Shown: positions 11,501 to 21,072 of the stretch, one piece after another
Layout: every line of letters starts with the position of its first letter
Position numbering within the stretch: the first letter of the stretch is position 1
Assembly (NCBI GenBank): GCA_029339195.1
Contig: JAPTJF010000278.1
Span: 1 to 64,000 of the forward strand
DNA length: 64,000 bases
Reading direction: 5' to 3'
Source of the DNA: Micractinium sp. NFX-FRZ
Lineage: Eukaryota; Chlorophyta; Trebouxiophyceae; Chlorellales; Chlorellaceae
Program-made: the position numbers and the translations under genes
The notes under the pieces: model-generated
The model's database searches: none
What the model saw: only the letters and a program-made list of their open reading frames with translations
Told to the model about the DNA's origin: nothing

Positions 11501-14500
11501 CTGATGAGAGAGAGAGGACTGATCCCGTCCTGATGTCGATGTATTTCAACCGTCCCTGTACTGCAGGTCTGACCTGGCGGGGCTGCGCCGCAATCTGAAG
11601 GCAGCGTAGTTGGGTCTTTACGTACGTTTCCAAACATGAGTGTAAACTTACACTCAAATCAAGAAACTATATGTCCCTGCAGGTCTGACCTGGCGGGTCT
11701 GCGCCGCGAGCTGAAGGCGGCGCTCAAGGACTGGGAGCGGGAGCAGGCCATCTACGCAGAGGTGGGGTGGGTGTTTAAACACATCATGGCTTAGTGTGCT
11801 ACCAGCAGGTGAAGGTGTACTACTGCTGGCAGAGGTGGCAGGGGCGCTCAAGGGCGGGGAGCGGGAGCAGGCCGTTTGCGCAGAGGTGGGCAGAGGTGGG
11901 CGGGTGGGCGCTCGACAGCCTTCAAACACACGTGCTTCTACTTCTACGTTGCCGCGTCTGTCTGTCTCTCCACCTAAACAGTCCAGAGTTGCGGGGGCTG
12001 CTGCCCCAGGCAGCATCAGTGCAACACTCACCCTCACAGTGTGCCCTAGGACTCTCTCGTTGCACACCCTGTGGACAGGACGCTCTAAGGTTGTAACATC
12101 CTGTCCACCCGTCGTGCTGCAGACTGTCCAGGAGCACCTGCAGCTGCAGGCGGTGCTGCATTGCATCGAGGAGGGAGTGGAGCCGGATGCGCCGCTGCGG
12201 GACCGCGCCGCCTGGCTCTGGCGCTGCCACCTCCACTTCTGGGCCTTCAGGTTGGCTGGGGTGGGGATCTTCCTTCCCCCATGTGTCATGGCCCGCCTTC
12301 GCATGTCCCTTGCATGCACACACGCTGGGCACGCTGTGTTGTTGTGCCTGCACTAACAGCGAGGGGACTCCCACCCACACCCACACACACATACACCACA
12401 ACCGCCGCCACATGTGCAGGCTGCTGGCCGCGCTGGCCGCGCTGTGCTCGCTGGCCATCGTGGTGGCGGAGGCAACCATCGTGGGCGCCCTGCCCAACAT
12501 GTCTGTCGTGTCCTGGAGCCTGCGCGCCACCTCAGGTGGGGCGGGGACCGTGCCAGGGGTTAGGGTTGATGGTTTTTACCCTATGCGTGTGTGGGGTGCA
12601 TGCGGGGGGGCGCCTCCCCGGCCTGCCCCTTGTTCACATGCTGCCCTTATTAATTTTCTGTGTGGCTGCCCTCCTCCCCGCAGGCGCCCAGTTCCTCACG
12701 GAGCTGCTCTGCTTCGCCTTCCTGGCCTACCCCTGCACCTGCGCCTACTACTCGCTGTACAGGTGTGTGTGGGGGGTGCAGGTCCAGGAGGGGAGGGCGA
12801 AGGGAGGAGCGGGGAAGGAGCCGGGTGAAGCATAGAGGGGTGGGGGTGAAGGGGGCCCTACCGCTGCGCCTGGTGCCACTGCTCTACCGGTGAACCAGGC
12901 GAGGGAGGTGCGGGGGGAAGTGCGGGGAGTAGCACGACATGGCTAGCTTGCCCGTGGCACTGCACGGCGTGCTTTTCTCCACGCTGTGCACGCTGCCTCC
13001 CCCCACCCCGGTCCTGCTGCAGGCTGGGCCGGTTTGCCTTCTACCGCATGGTCCCGCGCCACACCGACGCCTACTCCCTCTGCTACTCGGGTGCGCCTCC
13101 CCTGCTGTCGTCGTGCACTGCTTTCATTGTGCTTTTCACATTTGTTCTGTCGGCCTGTCGATGTTCTGCTCTGCTGGCCTGCTGCTCTGCGCCGTGGTGG
13201 CCTGTTACTGTGCCTTAACTCGTAGCCTCCACCCCCCCACTTGGCAATCTTGTGTTGTCCGTGCCTGCTGGTGTGCCTGTTCACTGCCCACCTGGCCTTC
13301 AACGCGCCCCTCCTGACCATCCCTTCCTACTTCCTTCCCGTTTTCCTTCCCTACTTCCCTCCCTACTTCCCTCCAACTGTCCCTCCTCACTTCCCTCCCT
13401 ACTTCCCGCCCTACTTCCCTCCCGACTTCCCTCCCACTCTCCCTTCTCCCTTCCCTCCCTACTTCCCTCCCACTCTCCCTCCTCACTTCCCTCCCTACTT
13501 CCCTCCCACTCTCCCTCCTCACTTCCCTCGCTACCTCCTTCCCTACGTCAGCCATGCCCACTCCATGCACCTGCCGGCCGCCAATGTACCGCTCCGCTGC
13601 GCCCACCCCACCCCGCAGGCCTGCTGATGTGCCGCTTTGCCGCCCCGCTGGCCTTCAACTTCATGGCGGCCATCGCCCTGCCAGAGACCAAGGAGGAGGG
13701 TGTGCCGGTGAGTGGGCCCGAATTCGCTTTCACAGCTCGCATGACTGTCATGTCTTTCAAGAGATGGTGCACAGCATGAGTCGCCGTGCCGGAGGCAAGG
13801 AGGAGGGCGTGTGCTGGCGGGTGGGCGCAACACCGTCTCTGTCAACAACACGTCATTCTTGACGCTCATTTGTGTGTGTCTCGGTCAACGGCCACCGCTG
13901 CAGGACGTCACTGACACCGTCTTCTACGCCCAGTTCGGTCAGCTGATGATGCGGCAGCCGCTGGTGAGCATGGAGTGCTTTTTGTTCTCCTTAGACTTCG
14001 TGAAAGGGGGGCAGCGCGGAAAGGGCGCCAGGCATCTAGGTTACTCGGCTTGCCACCACTCCCACACCCACTGGTCGCCCCCGGGGTCGTGCCGGCCCGC
14101 TGCCTGGCTGCAGATTGGCTGGGCGCTAGGGGTGTGCCTTGCCACATCATCAGTGGCGCTACAAGTGCCACCCCCGCTGACCACCCCTGCGCCGGCGTGC
14201 CGCCCTGCCTCTGCCTGCCGCCATGCTGACCACCCCCGGCATCCTGCCGCCCTGCCCTGCCTGCCCGCCTGCCCTGCAGATTGGCTGGCAGTTCACCACT
14301 TTTGCACCTGCGCTGCTGGTGCCCTACATGCTGCTGCTGGTCAGGTGAGGGGGGCAGTGGCGCTGTGCTGGGCCCGCTGTGAACGCTGGGCCTGCATTGG
14401 CCGCCCGCACACCTTCTTCTCAGTGCGTGCTAAACCAAAAGTATCGCGGTGTGCTTTGTACAAGCAAGGATTGAGTCGCAAGTGGCCCCTGCCCCTGCAC

Positions 14501-16127
14501 TGACCTCTGTGGGCAACGCCCTGGGGCCTTGTAAGCACGTCATTCTGTAAAGTGAATGTTACTTGTTCTCAGTTGTTCTGTGGCTGCTTGGCCCTCCCTT
14601 GCCACAGCGGCGTGTTTGGCCACGCCATGGGGCTGTTCAAGCAGGGTGGGGAGCTGGAGGTGAGCCTGCTGTGCTGTGCATGCTGCGCTGTGCTGGGTGC
14701 GGATTGGTTGGGGCGGCTCAGTGAGGGCTGTGCACTTGGCGCTGCGCTGTGCTGGGCTGGGCTTGACGTGCATGCTGTGCTGGGCTGGGCGCAGCTCATG
14801 CATGCTGTGATGTGCTGGGTGCGCTGCGATTGCGGCTCCTTGAAGCAGGGCGGAGAGCTGGAGATGAACCTGCTGTGCTGCGCCGTGCTGTGCTGTGCTG
14901 TGCTGTGCTGTGCTGTGTGTGCATGCTACGGTGTGCTGTGTGTGGTGCGCTGGGTGTGATGTGGCTGCTCTGCTCCGCAGTTCTGCTGGAGGTGAGGATG
15001 ACTGCTTGCACGACTGATTCGCTGCACAAAGATGAGTTGGTCCACCTGTTTGTTCTGGCTCAGCGGTCAGCCAATGCCTATTCCTCTGAGCCTCGGTGCC
15101 GCAGTTTGAGGACGACTGGCAGAATGACACCTACGCGGCCACGGGACGCCGCCTGCTGCAGATGGAGTCAGGTGGGCAGGGCTGGGGGGCGCCAGCTGGC
15201 GGCAGCCGGCATCAGGAGGCGGGGCGGCGCTGTGCCAGGCCACTCACAGGGCGGCACAGTGCTCACGAGCGCAGCGCAGCGTGAGGCAGGGCGCTGGGCC
15301 CAGATGCCCCCAGTTTGCTGCCCAGGGCCCACTGCCCCGCTTGCTTGCACCCTGCTCTGCCCGTGCCCGTGCCCCTACTCCACCCCTGCCCTGCTCGCCC
15401 CCTGCCCTCTGCTCTGCAGACAATGCCAGGAACGGGCTGCCTCCAGGGCTAACTATAGAGCCCGGGGCAGGGGGCGCTGTTCAGTCTGTGTCGGTTTCGG
15501 GGTCAGCCAGCAGCGGCCTGCTGAGCGCGCTGCGGGGCGCAGCGGCGGCGGCGGCAGCGGAGCAGGCAGCAGAGGAGGCGGCGGAGCGGCGGGGGGGCGC
15601 CTGGTGGCACCGCCTGCTGCCGGGCAGGACCAGCGGCGGCNNNNNNNNNNGACGCGCAGGCAGCACGCGGGCGGCTGAGCAGGCTGGTCCTCCCTTCGAG
15701 CAACGGCGGCCACGGCAGCCGTGGTGCCGCAGGCTACACCACGCTGTCCGACTCGGCAGCTGCCGACCTGCCGACCCGAGGAGGGGTTGGAGGGCCCGGC
15801 ACTTGCGCCGGCGCCAGCCGCCCGCTGCGCGCGGGCGGGCGGCACGCCCGCAGCGGCAGCGGCGGGGCGGACCTGTTTGCAGGCCTGGGCTCGCCGTCTC
15901 CATCTAGGACGGGAGCAGCAGGCGGTGTTGGCGGCATGAAGGCGCTCAGGGCAAAGTTCATGGCCGGTGCCGGCACGGGCGCTGCCAGCGGGGCAGCGGC
16001 AGCGGGCGGCGGGGGCAGCCATCTGGGGCCTGCGGGCGGCGGCGCTGGCGGCGCGCAGCAGGCGCAGCAGCAGCCACGGCGCAGCGTGGAGCTTGACGGT
16101 GGGAGGGGAGACCAGCAGCCACGGTAG
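8549..16127 (+). CDS. LMBR1/LMBD2-family multi-pass membrane protein
   Basis: Homologue of the eukaryotic LMBR1 domain-containing protein 2 family (LIMR-type proteins), polytopic membrane proteins of largely unresolved function. Exon 1 (8549-8633) starts MLFFYLVALPVVACATLWAL, the first span, and joins 8986 in phase to give GWLVRLDVGLAWFAALAAL. Further membrane segments are YNLFYYALLLVVGLAGLVLL (about 9847-9910), AIFLLGFGLVSVPRQLWN (about 10526), LLAALAALCSLAIVVAEATI (about 12420), FLTELLCFAFLAYPCTCAYY and IGWQFTTFAPALLVPYMLLL (about 14280). Family signatures are HHDPLRPLMDVV near 11000, RHTDAYSLCYSG near 13060, and LLMCRFAAPLAFNFM near 13620. About 18 exons, including one probable GC-AG intron after 10630. 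The tail is Ala/Gly/Gln-rich. Ten Ns at 15641-15650 interrupt the last exon. The reading frame after them that ends at 16127 has the GC-rich third positions expected of coding sequence here. Confidence 0.85.
8882..8924. repeat. Perfect 16-bp inverted repeat in intron 1
   Basis: The arms 8882-8897 and 8909-8924 are exact reverse complements around an 11-nt loop. In the first intron of the LMBD2-type gene the RNA would fold into a strong hairpin. A telomere-like TAGGGTT motif lies in or near the loop. It could be a tiny inverted-repeat element remnant or a structural RNA element; nothing in the sequence decides. Confidence 0.9.
13311..13548. repeat. Polypyrimidine minisatellite in an intron
   Basis: About 240 bp almost purely C and T on the plus strand, built from variants of CTTCCCTCCCTA and of a longer unit containing CCCACTCTCCCTCCTCA. 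It sits in the intron before the LMBD2 exon that begins at about 13620 (GLLMCRF). It stays open in several frames (runs of Pro, Ser, Leu, Tyr), which is a composition effect and not coding. Confidence 0.9.
14870..14920. repeat. (CTGTG)n pentanucleotide tract
   Basis: A run of CTGTG units in an LMBD2 intron, directly after a degraded copy of the upstream exon end. Related CTGTG/CACAG tracts recur at about 870-915, 27430-27590, 32095-32175 and 61455-61500. Confidence 0.85.
15641..15650. other. Assembly gap (10 N)
   Basis: Ten Ns inside the last exon of the LMBD2-type gene. The coding frame before the gap and the best frame after it differ by one base if the gap is taken as exactly ten bases, so ten is most likely a placeholder length. 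The true missing length should be a multiple of three. Confidence 0.97.
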
Positions 16128-16417
16128 CGACAGTATGTCAACACATGTGTGCACGCCCTGCTGCTGGCAGCTTCTTGTGCAACAAAGCAGCGTGGGCACC
16201 AGTGAGGGTGCATACTGTGTCCCGATTGGCGACCCTTTTGGCAGCTGACCACGCTGCTCTCCTCCTGTGGGCACCACCCCTCATGCTCAGGCTGCATCTT
16301 GAATGTTTGGCCCTTTGCAAGTGTACATGCACAACGCCTGTTGGGTGAGGGTTAGCTGACCCTAATCCGCCGCATGCCAGCTGGCGCCTGAGCGGCGCCT
16401 GGCACTGCCTCATGGCA

Positions 16418-17431
16418 TCACGGCATCACCTCCAGGGCCGTGCCGGCGCAGGCGCCTTTTGTGAAACGTTGAACGAGGCCAGAGGTCCCCGAAAAGTAGC
16501 CGGGCTCAGATGCGAAGGCGGCGTACGTCCCGTTGTCGTACATGGCACAGCGCCGCTGCGGGTACAGCCAGTACGTCCTGCACACAGCGCAGCGCACACA
16601 GCAGGTTGCGGCAGGTCAGTCATAAAGGTGGCCACACTGTGGTGGTTAGTGGCACAGTCCTGCCAGCAGCGGCATGCAGCAGGTCAGTGCAGCATCAGGG
16701 CACGGCACGCACAGCAGGCTGCAACGCACAGCGGGTGGGTCTTGCTGACACCCAAGGGCGGGGTGCAGGCCTGCCCTCGCCTGAGCTGCCACACCATTGG
16801 ACAGCCACTGGCATTCATAAGCTGGTAGCATGAGCACTCAGGAGGGGTGCTCAAGAGTTCCCGGCATAGCAAACACTGGCGTGCTTGCATGCCCGCCGCT
16901 GCTTCAGACTCGCCAGCCAAGACACGAGGCACCGTAAACGTACCAGGCGCAACATGCCGGGTCGGCTTGGCATGCTTGGCAGCACTTGTCTGCCTGCTCA
17001 GCAGCGGTGCTCTTCAGCACTGTGTACTTTACGTGAATCCAGGCGTCGTAGAGGGTGGAAGCGCACTCTGGCTCTGGGGCACCAGGCTGGGACAGCCTGC
17101 GGAGGAGGCGATGAGCAACACGGGCCCCAGGCAGCAGCCAGCGCTGAGGTCTGGATGGATGCCACACAGGGGGCGGCAGGAGTGGCGGCCCTCCCACCCA
17201 CCCGCCTCACCTGCGTGTGCTTTGTTTGCAAGCGTGGCCGGTGCAGGGGGCCTGGCAGGGAGGCAGCACAAGGGTGGGAGGCGAGTGGGCCAGCCAGCGC
17301 CAGGGCAAGCCTGAGGGAGTGCAGGAGGTGGGCACGCCGCAGTGCCTCCTCACCTTCTGACAGCGCGCTGCCCACCCGCCGGGCAGGGCCAGGCACACTG
17401 CCAGAGCGGCCAGCAGGACGCCTCGGCGCAT
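16418..17431 (-). CDS. Small secreted PAN/Apple-like cysteine-rich protein
   Basis: Likely exported protein with a PAN/Apple-type cysteine module, a fold used for protein or carbohydrate binding. Exon 1 (17431-17354) encodes a signal peptide, MRRGVLLAALAVCLALPGGW, ending ARCQK. Exon 2 starts at 17086 in phase and carries DAWIHVKYTVLKS and then ADKCCQACQADPACCAWYVY, the CxxxC-x(5)-C pattern typical of PAN_4-like domains. A third exon near 16800-16870 has PPECSCYQLMNASGCPMVW. The last exon begins at 16577 (YWLYPQRRCAMYDNGTYAAF) and ends at a TGA at 16418-16420. The splice sites between exons 2 and 3 and exons 3 and 4 are not settled. The gene is convergent with the LMBD2-type gene, whose stop lies 290 bp away. 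Confidence 0.6.
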
Positions 17432-18819
17432 GCTTCAGCTGCCAATAGCAGGCTCAAAGGACAGGAAGAGTGGTTGCTTCGGAGTGCCGTCCAATGCGTC
17501 GCCTTGGACGCCCGGGGGTGAGTTGGTTGGCCTTGGTGGGTGCAGAGTTTCGACTGAACACAGAGCTGTTGATGAGGTGGAGGCGGGCAAGTAGACAGCA
17601 GAAAGAAGAAGGGTCCGGCACAGGCATAGTAGAGCTCAATGCTGCATGCTGGGCGGCAGCCGCCTGGCCGCGCCAACGCCCTCGGCCGGGTATTCTGAGC
17701 TACCTGCTGGTCACCTCTGTGTGAGAACAGCTCCTGGCGTCGGCCACATGCAGCAGCGTCCCCACTGTCGGGCGCGCAAACCTCTGCCGGGAGGGACAGC
17801 TCATGGAGCAGCAGGGGCGCCCATTTGCCTTGGCTGGCGGCATGCAGAGGGGGCGCTCACCCTGCATGCTACTGGTCGAGCCGGAGGGGGATGAGCGGGG
17901 CCTCCGGTTAACACTGGACCGAGGGGGCAGCCAGGGTCGTGCCGCACTACACAGAGCTTTTGCGCCACTCCGCCAGGAGTGCTTGCGGCCGACAGCAGCA
18001 CGGGGATTTGGTACAAGGCCGGTGCACATGAAGGCGGCTTGGTGCCTACGGGCACCGGGGGACGGCACGGCATCCAACTGCCTAATGACCTGTGTCGGAC
18101 CCACAGCAGGTCCTTCTGTGTCGCACGTTCCATGTGCACTGAAGGCTGCAAACCCCCAAAGCGAGCAAGCAAGCAAGGGCCACGATGCCCAAGCCGGGTG
18201 GGGGCGCTCACCCAGCCCCCCAGCTTGCTCTCCATGAGTTAGTGACCCTAGCCGACGCAGAATGGCCCCCGCCTCTCTTCTTTCTGTCCCCAGTTTTGCG
18301 GTGTGGCTTATATTCATCCCTGGTTGTGCGCCGCGCCAGGGCCCGTCACCTCCGTTGAGACTTGGCGGTGACTTGGCCAACAGGGGCAGCCATTAGAAGA
18401 AGAAGAGACATCACCATTTCAAGCATGTCTTCTCATCAAAAGTTCTGAGTAGTGGCTATTGTGGTATTGCTTTGGAGCATCCAGTCCCTATGGAGGGCGG
18501 TGGGCGGTGGGGGACAGCGGGACCAGTGGGCGGCGGGAAGGGGGACGGCGGCGCCCACCACGAGGCGGCTGCGGCACCTCCAAAAAGCCAATATGCATGT
18601 GCACACAAAGATAAAGCAGCTTTTGGGAGGCTGCAAGGCCTGGCTGAGAAAGTTGTCATTGGTGAGCGCGCCCTGGCGTGTGTCGCGCTTGTGCCAGAGG
18701 CAAGCTCCCCAGAAGTCGGCTTACTCCTCCCTCTCTCGCTTCATGAGACTCATCCAAGCCACCCTGCTTCATTCTGGCGTCAAACCTAAGCTCCCCGCGG
18801 CCGTCCAGACCCTGCAGCT
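17432..18819. other. Intergenic region, no supported gene
   Basis: Overlapping open frames run on both strands at about 17700-18380, but none shows a domain, signal peptide or coherent splice structure. Upstream regions of both flanking genes fall here. I see nothing else in it. Confidence 0.45.
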
Positions 18820-19731
18820 ATGCTACACCTTCCCGCCGCGCCCTGCGGGGCTCGCAGTCCACAGCCGCGCCCGCCCTCCACTGCTGCGGCTACGGCCAGC
18901 CCTCAACAGCTGAAGAGGGGCTTTGTGGACCAACGGCACACCATGTTCTATGGCAGCAGCCCCAGCTTCGTTGCGGCGGCGCCAGCAGCGTCGCCCGCGG
19001 CCCGCGCAGCGCGCACGCGGCGCAGGTCCCTCCAGCCAGCAGCAGCAGCAGCAGCAGCCGGGCCCAGCAGCAGCACCTCCAGCCGCCGTGCACGGATGCT
19101 GGAGCAGGCAGCCAGCGTTGAGGAGACGCTTCGGCGGCTGGAGGCGGCAGGCAGCAGCCCGCTGCCGGGCGCCGAGGCAGCCCTGCCGAGGCGGCCCCGC
19201 ATGCGCTGCAGCAGCACCAGCAGCAGCAGCAGCGAGAGCAGCAGCAGTAGCAGCAGCGAGAGTGAAGATGAGGGCCCTGCGGCCCACTTCTCCCGGCGGC
19301 TTCAGGCGCAGCTGGTCGCACGGCGCGACGCTGCAGCTGCCGCCGCCGCCGCCGGCAATATCGTGCCAGCACCCGCGCTTGCCACGGCAGCAGCAGCCCC
19401 CGCAGCAGCAGCACCACCCACCACAGTAGCCCGCGTGTGCACCGGCAAGAAGTGCAGCGCAGGCGGCGCGGCCGGCGTGCTCGCCACGCTCGGCAGCATG
19501 CCCGGCGTGGCGGCGGTGGCAGCACCCAAGTGCATGGGCAAGTGCCGCCTGTGCGTGGCAGTCAAGATGTCTTCCGGCCCCGCGGGCGAGGTGCTCTACA
19601 CGGGCGTCAACCCAGCCAATGCAGCAGGCGTGCTGGGCATGCACCGCAGCACCGTCCCGCCGCCGCACCAGCAGCAGCAGCAGCAGTGGGCTGGCGCGCC
19701 GTCGCCAGCGGCCCCCGCGGCCGTCCCCTAG
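18820..19731 (+). CDS. Thioredoxin-like [2Fe-2S] ferredoxin-fold protein with low-complexity N-terminus
   Basis: Single-exon, 303 residues. The C-terminal third (about 204-275) matches the thioredoxin-like 2Fe-2S ferredoxin fold shared with the NuoE/24-kDa subunit of complex I. The motif is VCTGKKC (Cys207 and Cys212) followed by KCMGKCRLC (Cys238, Cys242 and Cys245), then VLYTGVNPANAAGVL, which resembles the family's closing Y-x-x-V-x-P-x-[DN]-A segment. Cys207, 212, 238 and 242 are the expected cluster ligands. Residues 1-200 are Ala/Ser-rich with basic stretches and an acidic serine run (SSSESSSSSSSESEDEG) at about 136-155, with a C-terminal Gln run. The N-terminus could be a plastid transit peptide, but this is only composition-based. 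Another in-frame Met lies at residue 42 (MFYGSS), so the start is uncertain. Confidence 0.7.
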   Translation: MLHLPAAPCGARSPQPRPPSTAAATASPQQLKRGFVDQRHTMFYGSSPSFVAAAPAASPAARAARTRRRSLQPAAAAAAAGPSSSTSSRRARMLEQAASVEETLRRLEAAGSSPLPGAEAALPRRPRMRCSSTSSSSSESSSSSSSESEDEGPAAHFSRRLQAQLVARRDAAAAAAAAGNIVPAPALATAAAAPAAAAPPTTVARVCTGKKCSAGGAAGVLATLGSMPGVAAVAAPKCMGKCRLCVAVKMSSGPAGEVLYTGVNPANAAGVLGMHRSTVPPPHQQQQQQWAGAPSPAAPAAVP

Positions 19732-21072
19732 GTGTGGCGCCTCACACCCCGCCATCCCCACACACAAGTGAGAGAGAACTGTATTCTTCCTCTTCACCCG
19801 TGCGCGCCCAAATGTTCCCTCCGCTCCTCACCCACGCACCCGCTGCTCCGTGCCCCGCTCCGCCTCGCGTCCTCCTCACCTGTCCCTCTTTCATGCAGCC
19901 CCTGTGCTCCCGCCTCCTGCTGCCTCCACTCTCCCCAGCTTGCTCCCTCCCGTCAGCTGCTTGTTGTTCTACTACCACCCGTCTCTGTGCTTCCGCTCCC
20001 GCTGCCAGGGCCCTCTGCCGCCGTTTTGCCCTGCCGCACACGCCTCCCAACGTCTTTTCCTACCACCTTGCACCCCGCCCTCCACCCCCCCCCTCTGTAC
20101 CCCCAAACGCTTTGCCCCCCCAAATTTTCTGTGCTCGCGCAGCCCTCTCCTTGATCCTTGTGCAAACAAACCCTACCTCTCCTTGCCTTTGCCCGGCCCC
20201 CTCTTCAACGTCTGCCCGCCTTAATTTGATGCCTCAACTCCCCAATTGCTGAGCGTTGATAGCCGCTGTGTCGGCATCCCAATGGCTGTGTAAGCCGCTT
20301 GATCGATTCAATGGTGTGCTCGAGAAGGAAGCAAGGAGTTGCAAGAGGGGCAGGGGGGGGCAGCAGCAGCGGGGGGAGCCAGGATGGGAGGCAGCAGCAG
20401 AGCGCGCCTGCATGAGCAGTGGGCCAACCAACACACGCCTGGTGGCTGTGGTGCCTTGACCGGGGGTTGCTGGCGTGTTGTGCTTTGGGTGGCTGAACCG
20501 GGTGCAGCTGCCTTTGCGCCCTCACCGCCGCCCACCTGCTTTCCAGCAGTGCAACAACCACACACAAACGGCACGTTGGCGGGGAGCAGTACGGGAAACG
20601 TACTGCTGCTGCTGCCGGCACAGGCTCAGCCTGCTCGGCCAGCGTGCTCACTCAGCCCCACTCGCCACCGCAGCTGCCTCCGCGTGCGCTGCGCCCTCTG
20701 CCTGCCTGCCCTCACGCCCCGTCACCCCGCGCCTGTTGCTGTGCTTGGCCTGGGCAGCATTGCCATGTTGAATGCTCACAATGTGGAAAGTTGGAGTAAA
20801 GAGAGGTGCTGCACCAGGGTTTCTCAACAGTCACCCTCTGGATTTTGATTCACCATGGCCGCCGCCGCCCCGGCTGCTGCTGCCACCCAGGCTGCTGCTG
20901 CTGCTGCTGCTGCCGCAGGCCCAGGCTGCTGCTGCTGCCGCCGCCAGTCCAGCTGCTGCTGCCGCATCATCACTCCGCAGCTTGCAGCCAGGCCGCCGCC
21001 GGCGCGCCCAACTGATGCCGCCGGCCCAAGGCAGCTGCCGCTCCAGACACTGCTGCTGCCGCCGCCGAATCA
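19732..21072. other. Convergent intergenic region / 3' UTRs
   Basis: Lies between the ferredoxin-fold gene and the stop of the MYND gene on the other strand. The first 500 bp are strongly pyrimidine-rich on the plus strand. Triplet repeats of the CTG/CCG type occupy about 20870-20960. Frames here are open by composition only, and I see no gene. Confidence 0.5.

Noticed and set aside
13241..13779. Proline-serine-tyrosine repeat ORFs as a cell-wall protein
   Set aside because: They arise from the polypyrimidine minisatellite inside an LMBD2 intron.
17700..18380. 226-residue minus ORF and 144-residue plus ORF
   Set aside because: They overlap on opposite strands, with no signal, domain or splice context to favour either.
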